A DNA stretch of 64,000 nucleotides, taken from NCBI GenBank assembly GCA_002350525.1, contig DEFA01000036.1, forward strand, positions 1 to 64,000, read 5' to 3'. The position numbers were made by a program, and so were the translations under genes. The notes under the pieces were generated by a model. That model saw nothing but the letters and a program-made list of their open reading frames with translations, searched no databases and was not told where the DNA came from. Of the stretch, positions 23,990-33,594 are shown piece by piece. Source of the DNA: Lachnospiraceae bacterium UBA2864. GTDB taxonomy: Bacteria; Bacillota; Clostridia; Lachnospirales; Lachnospiraceae. The stretch's first letter is position 1; every line of letters starts with the position of its first letter.

Positions 23990-25885
23990 ATGGATATACT
24001 TGACAGTATTAACAAAGAAAATGATATAAAGAACGTTGACATGGAAGATATGCAGGCTCTTGCCGAAGAGATAAGAGGCTTCATACTCGGAAATGTCAGT
24101 CATACGGGAGGGCATCTCGCTTCAAATCTCGGAGCCGTAGAGCTTACGATGGCACTGCATTTATGCATGGATTTTCCTGAGGATAAGCTTATATTTGACG
24201 TAGGTCATCAGTCTTATACCCATAAGATACTTACCGGAAGGAAAGACGATTTTTATAAGCTCAGACAATACGGAGGACTCAGCGGGTTTCCGAAGGTTTC
24301 GGAGTCTGATTCGGATGCGTTCAACACGGGACACAGTTCAACTTCCATATCGGCGGCACTCGGACTTGTAAAAGCCAGAGAGCTTCGCGGTACCGACGAG
24401 AGAGTCTGCGCCGTGATAGGTGACGGCTCCATGACGGGCGGAATGGTTTATGAGGCACTCGATCAGATGTCTCAGCTTAAGTCAAACTGCGTGGTCGTTC
24501 TTAATGATAACGAGATGTCAATATCGAAGAATGTGGGAGGACTCTCAAAAAGTCTCAATAAGCTTCGTGTGGGTAAGACGTATAATGACCTTAAATCGAA
24601 CGTCGAGAGTGCATTTCTCAATATTCCGGATGTAGGTCTTAAGATGGCGAAGGGTATTAAGAGGACAAAGGATTCTATCAGAAATCTTCTTGTTCCGGGT
24701 TCCATGTTTGAAGAAATGGGCATAACCTATGTCGGACCTGTAGACGGTCACGATATACCTGAAATGGTACGTATATTCCAGGATGCCTTCGCTCTTAACA
24801 GACCTGTTATCGTACATGTAAAGACAGTTAAAGGTAAGGGATATCCGATTGCTGAAAGGTATCCGGAACATTTCCACGGAGTGGGACCTTTCAATATCGA
24901 TACAGGTAAATCGTTAAGCAAGAAGTCGAGTCTTACTTATACCGATGTTTTCGCCAGAAAGCTTATAGATATCGGAACCCGTGAAAAGAGGCTGGTTGCG
25001 ATTACGGCGGCCATGGGAAGCGGAACGGGTATCAAGAAGTTCCAGAGGAGATTTCCTGACAGGACCTTCGATGTAGGAATAGCAGAGCAGCATGCGGTAA
25101 CCTTTGCGGCAGGTCTTGCGAGAGGCGGTCTGATACCGGTTGTTGCAATCTACTCATCATTTCTTCAGAGAGCTTACGATCAGATGATGCATGATGTATG
25201 TCTGCAGAATCTGCATGTGATATTTGCAATAGACAGATCAGGTATCGTCGGTGAGGACGGCGAGACTCATCAGGGTATATATGATACCGCTTATCTCAGA
25301 AGTATGCCGGGAATGACGGTAATAGCGCCTAAGGGCGAGAAAGAGCTTGAGGCGGCGCTCGAATATGCCGTTAAACTCGATGGCCCGGTTGCGGTTAAGT
25401 ATCCTAAGGGCGGATGTTTCGTAGATACCGAAGAGAAGTCTGTGAGATTTGTCGACGGACGTGCGGAAGTTGTGAATTTTGACTCCGTTGTCGGAAGCTA
25501 TGCGGGACCGAAGGTTGCACTCATCGGTGTGGGTGATATGGTTGAGACAGCTCTCACTGTAAGAGACAGGATAAGAGATGATGTCGGAATGACTCCGGAA
25601 GTCATAAACTTAAGATTCATCAAGCCGCTTGATGTTGAGAGGATAAGAGAGACAGCCGAGAAGTTTGATATAGTTGCGGTATTGGAAGATACGGTTAAGG
25701 AAGGAAGTGTAGGCGAGGCTGTTGCCTATGAGATAGCCGGTTCGGGCGCAAGCTGCAGACTGCTGCATTTCTGTATTAAGGATGAAAAGCTTACACAGGG
25801 AAGCATTGCGAAGCTTCGTGAAGTGGAAGGAATAGACGCGGATACGATATATAAGACTATATCGGATCTCATCAGGGTTAAATGA
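23990..25885 (+). CDS. dxs: 1-deoxy-D-xylulose-5-phosphate synthase
   Basis: A 631-residue thiamine diphosphate enzyme that joins pyruvate and glyceraldehyde 3-phosphate in the first step of the MEP isoprenoid pathway. SHTGGHLASNLGAVELT and VGHQSYTHKILTGR carry the conserved histidines; GDGSMTGGMVYEALD from about residue 144 is the cofactor/magnesium motif; GIAEQHAVTFAAGLA lies in the pyrimidine-binding domain; the transketolase C-terminal domain ends the protein. Full length. It directly follows the prenyl synthase gene (3 bases) and precedes tlyA, so isoprenoid supply is organised in one transcript. Confidence 0.97.
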   Translation: MDILDSINKENDIKNVDMEDMQALAEEIRGFILGNVSHTGGHLASNLGAVELTMALHLCMDFPEDKLIFDVGHQSYTHKILTGRKDDFYKLRQYGGLSGFPKVSESDSDAFNTGHSSTSISAALGLVKARELRGTDERVCAVIGDGSMTGGMVYEALDQMSQLKSNCVVVLNDNEMSISKNVGGLSKSLNKLRVGKTYNDLKSNVESAFLNIPDVGLKMAKGIKRTKDSIRNLLVPGSMFEEMGITYVGPVDGHDIPEMVRIFQDAFALNRPVIVHVKTVKGKGYPIAERYPEHFHGVGPFNIDTGKSLSKKSSLTYTDVFARKLIDIGTREKRLVAITAAMGSGTGIKKFQRRFPDRTFDVGIAEQHAVTFAAGLARGGLIPVVAIYSSFLQRAYDQMMHDVCLQNLHVIFAIDRSGIVGEDGETHQGIYDTAYLRSMPGMTVIAPKGEKELEAALEYAVKLDGPVAVKYPKGGCFVDTEEKSVRFVDGRAEVVNFDSVVGSYAGPKVALIGVGDMVETALTVRDRIRDDVGMTPEVINLRFIKPLDVERIRETAEKFDIVAVLEDTVKEGSVGEAVAYEIAGSGASCRLLHFCIKDEKLTQGSIAKLREVEGIDADTIYKTISDLIRVK

Positions 25886-25886
25886 T

Positions 25887-26684
25887 ATGAGTAAAAAGAG
25901 ACTGGATGTTCTTCTGGTTGAGAAAGGTCTGGCGGAATCCCGAGAGAGGGCAAAGGCCAGTATAATGGCGGGTATCGTATATGTAAACGGTGAGAAGGAA
26001 GATAAGGCCGGAAGCACCTTTGAAGAGACCGCAGAAATCGAAGTCAGAGGAAAGACACTTAAATATGTGAGCCGTGGGGGACTCAAGCTTGAAAAGGCTA
26101 TGGAAGTATTCCCTATCGTGCTCGAAAACAGGATATGTATGGATATCGGTGCATCTACAGGAGGGTTTACGGACTGCATGCTGTGTAACGGTGCCGCAAA
26201 GGTCTTTGCAATCGATGTAGGATACGGACAGCTCGCATGGAAACTCCGCGAGGATGAAAGAGTTGTCTGTATGGAAAAAACGAATATCAGATATGTCACT
26301 GCCGAAGATCTCGGAAGTGTTCCGGACTTCGCGTCGGTTGACGTATCTTTTATCTCTCTCTCAAAGGTCCTGCCTGTTATGAACGAACTGCTGGCCGAAG
26401 GTGGCGAAGGCGTTTGTCTCATTAAGCCTCAGTTCGAGGCAGGCCGCGAGAAGGTCGGAAAGAAGGGCGTAGTAAGAGACAGGGGAGTTCACGAGGAAGT
26501 GATCGAGGCCTGTACGGGCTATGCCGAAGAAAGCGGCTTCGGAGTTCTGGGACTGGACTTTTCTCCGGTAAAAGGACCCGAAGGTAATATCGAATATCTT
26601 ATGTATATCAAAAAGGGGCAGGAATCGGGTGAATATGATATCCCGGGTCTTGTGACCCGAAGCCACGAGGCTCTGGATAAGTAA
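25887..26684 (+). CDS. tlyA: TlyA family rRNA (cytidine-2'-O)-methyltransferase
   Basis: A 265-residue protein. Residues about 3-62 form an S4 RNA-binding domain (KRLDVLLVEKGLAESRERAK; GIVYVNG), and residues from about 80 form an FtsJ-like methyltransferase with the SAM-binding segment CMDIGASTGGFTDCML and the catalytic-region SVDVSFISLSKVLP. TlyA proteins methylate cytidines in 16S and/or 23S rRNA and can confer capreomycin sensitivity; the name hemolysin is historical. The start is 1 base after the dxs stop. Normal length. Confidence 0.93.
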   Translation: MSKKRLDVLLVEKGLAESRERAKASIMAGIVYVNGEKEDKAGSTFEETAEIEVRGKTLKYVSRGGLKLEKAMEVFPIVLENRICMDIGASTGGFTDCMLCNGAAKVFAIDVGYGQLAWKLREDERVVCMEKTNIRYVTAEDLGSVPDFASVDVSFISLSKVLPVMNELLAEGGEGVCLIKPQFEAGREKVGKKGVVRDRGVHEEVIEACTGYAEESGFGVLGLDFSPVKGPEGNIEYLMYIKKGQESGEYDIPGLVTRSHEALDK

Positions 26685-26700
26685 TGGGAGTTCGTTTCTT

Positions 26701-27558
26701 ATGAAGCAGTGTAAAAATTTTCTTATAATTGCAAATGACACCAAGGATGTGAACCTTACGATATCCGGACGCCTGAAGGAGATAATCGAGTCTCTCGGAG
26801 GTACTGCTTCTGTTATAGGCGGCGGTGATTACAGTGACAGACATATAGATACTGCTGTAATGAAGGATATCGACTGCGCAGTAATTATGGGCGGTGACGG
26901 AACCATGCTCAGGGCGTCTCACAGTATAGAGGACTATGATATCCCTATGATAGGCGTAAACCTCGGAACTGTCGGCTTCCTTGCTGAGGTCACGAAAGAA
27001 GAGATGGAGCCAATGGTGCGCCGGGTTATGGACGGAGATTATAAGATTGAAGAACGTATCATGCTTTGCGGAAGCGTGAGAAGAGGAGATACTGTGATAG
27101 CCGATAATCTGCAGGCATTAAATGATGCCGTTATCGCCAGAGAATCGGCACTCAGACTTATCACTGTAAGGATATATCTCAACGGACAGTTCTTCGACGA
27201 GATAGAGGGAGACGGAATAATTATCGCAACTCCTACGGGTTCGACAGGTTATAACCTTTCGGCGGGCGGACCGATAGTTAACCCGGGTGCGAGACTTCTT
27301 CTCATGACTCCTATATCACCGTATTCTATGTCCAGTCGAAGTGTTGTCTTCGGAGCTGAGGACGAGATAGCACTTGAGTTTGTGGATAAGAGAAAGAACG
27401 GAATGGATACGGGACTTCTGTCCTTCGACGGTATCAGCAATGTCATCATGAATATCGGTGATATCGCAGAGGTAAGAGTGTCCGATAAGTCTCTGAATTT
27501 TATAAAGCTTGATAATTCAAGCGTATATCAGAAACTCAGAAGAAAGCTCGGTGGCTGA
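26701..27558 (+). CDS. nadK: NAD kinase
   Basis: A 285-residue enzyme that phosphorylates NAD to NADP. GGDGTMLRA starting at residue 64 is the catalytic motif with the essential aspartate D66; the conserved DGIIIATPTGSTGYNLSAGG is present near residue 180, shown here across a contiguous 20-residue core. The position between tlyA and argR/recN is the conserved order in Clostridia. The stop is 1 base from the argR start, so translation is probably coupled. Confidence 0.96.
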   Translation: MKQCKNFLIIANDTKDVNLTISGRLKEIIESLGGTASVIGGGDYSDRHIDTAVMKDIDCAVIMGGDGTMLRASHSIEDYDIPMIGVNLGTVGFLAEVTKEEMEPMVRRVMDGDYKIEERIMLCGSVRRGDTVIADNLQALNDAVIARESALRLITVRIYLNGQFFDEIEGDGIIIATPTGSTGYNLSAGGPIVNPGARLLLMTPISPYSMSSRSVVFGAEDEIALEFVDKRKNGMDTGLLSFDGISNVIMNIGDIAEVRVSDKSLNFIKLDNSSVYQKLRRKLGG

Positions 27559-27559
27559 T

Positions 27560-28006
27560 ATGAAGAATGACAGACAGAGAAAGATACTTGATATAGTCAG
27601 CTCGGAAGATATAGAAACACAGGAAGAGCTGATGAAGGCCCTCAAAAGAGAGGGTTATGATACGACACAGGCTACGGTTTCGAGAGATATTAAGGAACTT
27701 AAGCTCCGTAAGGTGAGTCTCGGTGTGGGAAGGCGTGTTTACAGACCATCCGGAATATCCGCCGATGCATCAAGTATGGAGTCCTATAAGAATATCCTTG
27801 AGAGCAGTGTGCTGTCGGTCGATACTGCCGGCAACCTGGTTGTGGTAAAGACCGTATCGGGTATGGCCATGGCAGTGGGAGCTGCTATTGACAGTCTCCG
27901 CATAGACGGAGTTGTCGGATGTATAGCGGGTGACGATACTATATTTGTGGCTGTAAAGGATTTAAATCATACAGCGGGAGTATCCAAGGAAATCAGGGGG
28001 AATTGA
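27560..28006 (+). CDS. argR: arginine repressor ArgR
   Basis: A 148-residue regulator. The N-terminal winged HTH contains TQEELMKALKREGYDTTQAT and VSRDIKELKLRKV, and the C-terminal oligomerisation and arginine-binding domain contains VVKTVSGMAMAVGAAIDSL and GCIAGDDTIFVAV. ATG at 27560 gives the typical MKNDRQRKIL start; a longer frame into nadK is rejected. In this order (nadK-argR-recN) it is a broadly conserved Firmicutes location. It controls arginine synthesis and catabolism genes, none of which lie in this window. Confidence 0.95.
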   Translation: MKNDRQRKILDIVSSEDIETQEELMKALKREGYDTTQATVSRDIKELKLRKVSLGVGRRVYRPSGISADASSMESYKNILESSVLSVDTAGNLVVVKTVSGMAMAVGAAIDSLRIDGVVGCIAGDDTIFVAVKDLNHTAGVSKEIRGN

Positions 28007-28015
28007 TAATCAGAT

Positions 28016-29671
28016 ATGCTTGTTAATTTACACATTTCCAATATAGCGCTTATCGATGAACTTGATATAGATTTCTCCGAAGGACTGAATATCCTTACGG
28101 GAGAGACCGGAGCGGGTAAGTCGATAATCGTAGGTTCGATAGGAATCGGACTCGGAGGAAAATTTGATCAGAGCCTTCTCAGAGACCCCTCAAGAGACGG
28201 AATGGTCGAACTCCTCTTTAATGTCGACAGCGTGATGGAAGAAAGACTCAGCGCGCTTGACATTACTGCCGATCAGGGTGAAGTCTTAATATCCAGAAGA
28301 CTCACGGGCGGCAGGACCGTAAACAGAATAAATAACAGTACTGTAACGGTATCTCTTCTTAAAGAGGTATCGGGAATGCTCCTCAATCTTCATGCACAGC
28401 ATGAACAGAGAACTCTTCTTAAACCGGAGATGCATCTTGAACTTCTCGACTCATCCGACAGTTCGCTTATACCGCTTAAAGAGGCTGTTGCAGCGCTTTA
28501 CACGGAGCATAAGGAAGTTATGGATAAATTATCCGACATGCAGACGGATGAAGCGGAACGTGCCAAGAAGCTCGACTTTCTATCTTATGAGATTAAGGAG
28601 ATAGAAGATGCCAGACTCCGTCCGGGTGAGGATGAAGAACTGGAAGCTCAGTATAGAAGAGGAACCAATCAGAGAGATATAGCGGAAGTGACCGGTGAGG
28701 TATATAATATCACGGGTTATGACAGTGACAGATCCGCGGGAAATATGCTTTCAAGAGCGGTGAGAGAGATTCAGTCTCTCGCAAAGCTCGATGACACGGC
28801 ATCGGAACTGTCTGATATGCTGTCGGAGATAGATTCACTGCTCGGTGACTTTAACAGACAGCTTTCCGACTATATGAGTGAGTCGGAGTTCAGTGAGGAA
28901 GAGCTCAGGGAGGTTGAAGAAAGACTTAATCTTATCAATTCTCTTAAGGTTAAGTACGGAAGAACCTTTGAGGAGATCTGCGATACGCTTATAGAGCTTA
29001 AGAAAGAAGCAGAAGAACTTGAAAGTTTTGATGAGACACTCGCAAAGCTTTCGACTGAGGAAAAAGAGCTTGATAAAAAGCTTTCGGAGGCCGCGGATAA
29101 ACTTTCCAAGGCACGTAAAAAGTCGGCGGATAAGCTTTGTAAGGATATAAGCGGTTCAATGGCAGATCTTAACTTTAACAAAGTTGACTTCACCATGAAG
29201 TTTGAAGATCTTCCAAAACCAACAAAAAACGGCAGGGACAGAGCAGTCTTCTATATATCAACAAATGTCGGTGAGAAGGCGGGACCTCTTAATGAGATCG
29301 CTTCGGGTGGTGAGCTGTCAAGAGTACTGCTTGCCATGAAGTCAGCCATTTCCGAGAAGGGCGGAACACCTACCCTTATCTTTGACGAGATCGACTCGGG
29401 TATAAGCGGTGTTACGGCTCAGAAGGTCGGAAAGATGATGAAGAAGCTTTCCGGTTCTCATCAGATAATAGCCATAACGCATCTTCCGCAGATCGCGGCT
29501 GAGGCGGACAGTGCATTTCTGATAGAAAAGACAACAAGGGAAGGCCGTACATTTACCAATATCAGAGCTCTTGCCGATGAAGAGAGAGTTACGGAGCTTG
29601 CAAGACTCCTCGGAGGAGAGAATATCACCGACAGCGTTCTGTCAGCTGCGAAAGAGATGCTGGGGATGTAG
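28016..29671 (+). CDS. recN: DNA repair protein RecN
   Basis: A 551-residue SMC-like repair ATPase. Walker A GETGAGKS is at about residues 29-36, long coiled coils fill the middle (residues about 150-370), and the C-terminal ATPase half carries ASGGELSRVLLAMK (signature) and TLIFDEIDSGISG (Walker B). RecN is an early factor at double-strand breaks. Length is slightly short of 560-570 but complete. The ribosome-binding site (AGGGGGAAT region) is modest. Confidence 0.95.
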   Translation: MLVNLHISNIALIDELDIDFSEGLNILTGETGAGKSIIVGSIGIGLGGKFDQSLLRDPSRDGMVELLFNVDSVMEERLSALDITADQGEVLISRRLTGGRTVNRINNSTVTVSLLKEVSGMLLNLHAQHEQRTLLKPEMHLELLDSSDSSLIPLKEAVAALYTEHKEVMDKLSDMQTDEAERAKKLDFLSYEIKEIEDARLRPGEDEELEAQYRRGTNQRDIAEVTGEVYNITGYDSDRSAGNMLSRAVREIQSLAKLDDTASELSDMLSEIDSLLGDFNRQLSDYMSESEFSEEELREVEERLNLINSLKVKYGRTFEEICDTLIELKKEAEELESFDETLAKLSTEEKELDKKLSEAADKLSKARKKSADKLCKDISGSMADLNFNKVDFTMKFEDLPKPTKNGRDRAVFYISTNVGEKAGPLNEIASGGELSRVLLAMKSAISEKGGTPTLIFDEIDSGISGVTAQKVGKMMKKLSGSHQIIAITHLPQIAAEADSAFLIEKTTREGRTFTNIRALADEERVTELARLLGGENITDSVLSAAKEMLGM

Positions 29672-29723
29672 GGAACATCGCAGCAATATTATTTACGGGT
29701 TACAATTATTAAATGCATATCAT

Positions 29724-29741
29724 CGGGCGGATAACCGTCCG
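29724..29741 (+). other. small stem-loop in the purL leader
   Basis: CGGGCGG and CCGTCCG can form a 7-bp stem with one G-T wobble and an ATAA loop, 28 bases before the purL start. No T run and no purine riboswitch or PurR-box pattern is visible. Confidence 0.35.
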
Positions 29742-29768
29742 GTCAGATAAATCTAGGAGGAATATGTC

Positions 29769-32700
29769 ATGAGTAATGTAAGAAGAATCTATGTGGAGAA
29801 ACGACCGGATTATGCGGTCAGAGCCGATGAGCTTACCAAGGAGTTCAGAAGCTATCTCGGACTGAAGGATATCAGCGTCAGAGAACTTGTAAGATACGAC
29901 GTTGAGAATCTCAGCGATGAGGTATTTGAGAAGGCTATTATTACGGTTTTTTCAGAGCCGCCTGTAGATCTGGTCTACAGAGAGGAATTTCCGCATACGG
30001 ATGATGAATTCATCTTTTCCATGGAGGCACTCCCAGGGCAGTTCGATCAGAGAGCCGATTCCGCAGAGCAGTGCGTTAAGCTTCTCGATGAGACAGCTGA
30101 ACCTGTTATCAAGTCAGGTGTAACTTATGCTATAAAGGGTACTCTTACAGAGGAAGATAAGAAGACTATAGAAGAGTATGTAGTAAACCCTGTTGATTCA
30201 AGAGTTACGGATCAGACTAAGCCTGACACACTTATTCAGACTTTCCCTGAGCCTGAAGATGTTAAAATCTTCGACGGTTTCAGAGATATGGCTGATAATG
30301 ACTTTAAAGCTCTCTATGATTCACTTGGACTTGCCATGACATATAAGGACTTCTTATGGATCAAGAAGTACTTCACAGAAGAAGAAAAGCGTGATCCGTC
30401 CATGACAGAGATCAGAGTTCTTGATACTTACTGGTCAGATCACTGCAGACATACAACATTTGCTACAGAGCTTAAGTCTGTAAGCTTTAACGACGGAAAG
30501 TTTAAGAAGCCTATCGAGGACAGCTTCGAGCAGTATAAGGCTGATGCGGCTGTTATCAACGCAGGCCGTGATGATAAGTTCACATGCCTTATGGATATTG
30601 CCCTTATGGGTATGAAGAAGCTCCGTGCTGACGGAAAGCTTGATGATATGGATGTATCGGACGAGATCAATGCCTGCACAATCGTTGTTCCTGTTGAGAT
30701 TGACGGAAAGACAGAGGAGTGGCTCGTAAGCTTTAAGAATGAGACACATAACCATCCTACAGAGATAGAACCTTTCGGTGGTGCCGCTACATGTCTCGGT
30801 GGTGCTATCAGAGATCCTCTTTCGGGACGTACCTATGTATATCAGGCTATGCGTGTAACAGGTGCTGCCGATCCTACAAAGTCACTTAAGGAGACTATGC
30901 CGGGTAAGCTTCCGCAGAGAAAGCTTGTTACAACATCAGCAGCAGGTTACTCATCCTACGGTAACCAGATCGGCCTTGCAACAGGTATAGTTCAGGAAGT
31001 TTATCATCCTAACTATGTTGCAAAGCGTATGGAGATCGGTGCCGTTATCGGTGCAGCTCCAAAGGATAACGTAAAGAGATTCTCATCCGATCCGGGAGAT
31101 ATCATCATTCTCCTCGGCGGACGTACAGGCCGTGACGGCTGTGGCGGAGCTACAGGTTCTTCAAAGGCTCATAATTCGGAAAGCCTCTCAACCTGCGGTG
31201 CTGAGGTTCAGAAGGGTAATCCTCCTACAGAGAGAAAGCTTCAGAGACTCTTCAGACGTCCTGAAGTTACAACACTTATAAAGAAATGTAACGATTTCGG
31301 TGCAGGCGGTGTATCCGTTGCTATCGGTGAGCTTGCTGCCGGACTTCGTGTAAATCTTGACCTTGTACCGAAGAAGTACGCAGGTCTCGACGGAACAGAA
31401 CTCGCAATCTCAGAGTCACAGGAGAGAATGGCTCTCGTTGTTGACGCTAAGGATGCGGATAAGATGATCGACTTCGCAAGAGAGGAGAATCTTGAAGCAG
31501 TTAAGGTTGCTACGGTTACAGAGGAGCCTCGTCTTGTACTTACATGGAGGGATAAGGAGATTGTAAATATCAGCCGTGCATTCCTCGATACAAACGGTGC
31601 TCATCAGGAGACAGATGTAGTATGCGAGATGCCGGATGAAAATGTAGATCCATTCGAAGGAATAGATGCAGGTTCATCGGATGTTAAGACTAAGTGGCTC
31701 AATGTTCTTTCGGATCTTAACGTAGCTTCCGAAAGAGGTCTTGTTGAAATGTTTGACTCAACGATCGGTGCCGAGACAGTTACCATGCCTTACGGCGGTA
31801 AGTATCAGCTCTCACCTAGCCAGACTATGACAGCTAAGATCCCTCTTCTTAAGGGTAAGACAGATACAGTAACACAGATGAGCTACGGCCTTGATCCGTA
31901 TCTCCTCAGCTGGAGCCCATACCACGGAGCTATCTACGCTGTAGTTGATTCGGTTGCAAAGATCGCAGCTTCAGGTGGTGATGCTTCTAAGATCAGACTG
32001 ACCTTCCAGGAGTATTTCGAGAGAATGACAGAAGACAGCACACGCTGGGGCAAGCCTCTTGCAGCACTTCTCGGTTCATACTCGGCTCAGATCGGTCTCG
32101 GACTTCCTTCAATCGGTGGTAAGGACAGTATGTCGGGAAGCTTCAATGATATTGATGTTCCTCCTACACTCTGTTCATTCGCAGTAGATGTAAATACAAC
32201 TCAGAACGTTATCACAACTGAGTTAAAGAAGCCGGGTAATCTTATCCTCAAGATGGATATCAAGAAGGATGAGTATCTTGTTCCGGTATACAGTGATGTA
32301 ATGTCAAAGTACGCTCAGTTCCGCGAAGCGGTAGAGCAGGGCAAGATCGAAGCAGCTTACGCAGTAGGATTCGGTGGCATCATCGAAGCAGTCAGCAAGA
32401 TGGCCTTCGGTAATAAGCTCGGTGCCGATATCGACAGCGCTGTAGTTCCTGCAGAAGAGCTTGCTCGTAAGGATTACGGTTCAATAGTATTTACTATCAA
32501 GCCTGAAACACTTGCAACACTTGAACTTCCGGCAAGAGTTATCGGTAAGGTAACAGATACGGGATACTTCACATACGGAAAGACAAAGATCTCCGTAGAT
32601 GAGGCACTGGAAGCATGGACAGGACGTCTTGCAAAGGTATTCCCTGTTGACAGTGGTATCGAGAAGAAGACAGTTGATACTCCTATATATGAGGCACCTC

Positions 32701-33527
32701 ATGTATATGTATGTAAGCATAAGGTTGCTAAGCCTCGTGTATTCATTCCGGTATTCCCTGGAACAAACTGCGAGTATGATACTGCAAGAGCTTTCGAGAG
32801 AGCAGGAGCAGAGACTGATGTAGTTGTTCTCAACAACATGGACGCAGAGGGTATCAGAGCTTCCGTAGATGCATTTACCAACAGCATAAAGCAGGCTCAG
32901 ATCGTAATGTTCCCTGGTGGATTCTCAGGTGGTGATGAGCCGGATGGTTCAGGTAAGTTTATCGCAACTACCTTCCGTAACGAGAAGATCAAGGATGAGA
33001 TGATGAAGCTTCTTAATGAAAGAGACGGTCTTGTACTCGGTATCTGTAACGGATTCCAGGCTCTTATCAAGCTCGGACTTGTTCCTCACGGTGAGATTGT
33101 AGAGCAGCAGAGCGACAGCCCAACACTTGCACGTAACTCCATCGGACGTCATCAGTCCAGAATGGCTTATACAAAGGTTGTATCCAAGAAGTCTCCATGG
33201 CTTGCTCAGGCTGAGCTTGGCGGTGTATATACAATTCCTATGTCACACGGTGAAGGACGTTTTGTTGCATCAGAGGAGTGGCTTAAGAAGCTCTTCGAGA
33301 ACGGACAGGTTGCTACTCAGTATGTTGATGTGGACGGAAATCCGACTATGGATGAAGATTACAACATCAACGGTTCTTATCTTGCTATCGAGGGTATCAC
33401 AAGTCCTGACGGACGTGTACTCGGTAAGATGGGACACTCTGAGAGACGTGATACGGATGATTACATCAATATCTTTGGTGAGAAGGACCAGAGAATCATG
33501 GAGTCGGGTGTTCAGTACTTCATGTAA
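29769..33527 (+). CDS. purL: phosphoribosylformylglycinamidine synthase, single-chain
   Basis: A 1252-residue enzyme of purine synthesis that converts FGAR to FGAM using glutamine and ATP. It is the large single-chain form: N-terminal PurS-like part, a central part with two AIR synthase-like halves (LDTYWSDHCRHTTFATELK region; GDIIILLGGRTGRDGCGGA; SIGGKDSMSG), and a C-terminal class I glutaminase with PGTNCEYDTARAFERAGA, the nucleophile C1093 in LGICNGFQAL and the catalytic pair in SHGEGRF. Bacillus instead uses separate PurS, PurL and PurQ, so this is the Clostridia/proteobacterial-like type. AGGAGG precedes the ATG. No other purine gene is adjacent. Codon bias suggests high expression. Confidence 0.96.
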   Translation: MSNVRRIYVEKRPDYAVRADELTKEFRSYLGLKDISVRELVRYDVENLSDEVFEKAIITVFSEPPVDLVYREEFPHTDDEFIFSMEALPGQFDQRADSAEQCVKLLDETAEPVIKSGVTYAIKGTLTEEDKKTIEEYVVNPVDSRVTDQTKPDTLIQTFPEPEDVKIFDGFRDMADNDFKALYDSLGLAMTYKDFLWIKKYFTEEEKRDPSMTEIRVLDTYWSDHCRHTTFATELKSVSFNDGKFKKPIEDSFEQYKADAAVINAGRDDKFTCLMDIALMGMKKLRADGKLDDMDVSDEINACTIVVPVEIDGKTEEWLVSFKNETHNHPTEIEPFGGAATCLGGAIRDPLSGRTYVYQAMRVTGAADPTKSLKETMPGKLPQRKLVTTSAAGYSSYGNQIGLATGIVQEVYHPNYVAKRMEIGAVIGAAPKDNVKRFSSDPGDIIILLGGRTGRDGCGGATGSSKAHNSESLSTCGAEVQKGNPPTERKLQRLFRRPEVTTLIKKCNDFGAGGVSVAIGELAAGLRVNLDLVPKKYAGLDGTELAISESQERMALVVDAKDADKMIDFAREENLEAVKVATVTEEPRLVLTWRDKEIVNISRAFLDTNGAHQETDVVCEMPDENVDPFEGIDAGSSDVKTKWLNVLSDLNVASERGLVEMFDSTIGAETVTMPYGGKYQLSPSQTMTAKIPLLKGKTDTVTQMSYGLDPYLLSWSPYHGAIYAVVDSVAKIAASGGDASKIRLTFQEYFERMTEDSTRWGKPLAALLGSYSAQIGLGLPSIGGKDSMSGSFNDIDVPPTLCSFAVDVNTTQNVITTELKKPGNLILKMDIKKDEYLVPVYSDVMSKYAQFREAVEQGKIEAAYAVGFGGIIEAVSKMAFGNKLGADIDSAVVPAEELARKDYGSIVFTIKPETLATLELPARVIGKVTDTGYFTYGKTKISVDEALEAWTGRLAKVFPVDSGIEKKTVDTPIYEAPHVYVCKHKVAKPRVFIPVFPGTNCEYDTARAFERAGAETDVVVLNNMDAEGIRASVDAFTNSIKQAQIVMFPGGFSGGDEPDGSGKFIATTFRNEKIKDEMMKLLNERDGLVLGICNGFQALIKLGLVPHGEIVEQQSDSPTLARNSIGRHQSRMAYTKVVSKKSPWLAQAELGGVYTIPMSHGEGRFVASEEWLKKLFENGQVATQYVDVDGNPTMDEDYNINGSYLAIEGITSPDGRVLGKMGHSERRDTDDYINIFGEKDQRIMESGVQYFM

Positions 33528-33594
33528 GACGTGATTTCATTACTGTATATAATAAAACAGGATAAAGTATTTATTCGTGGGGAATAAATTATCG

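Noticed and set aside
29769..33527. PurL taken as an erroneous fusion of purL and purQ
   Set aside because: Single-chain PurL of about 1250 residues with a C-terminal glutaminase is an established form, and the frame is intact throughout.
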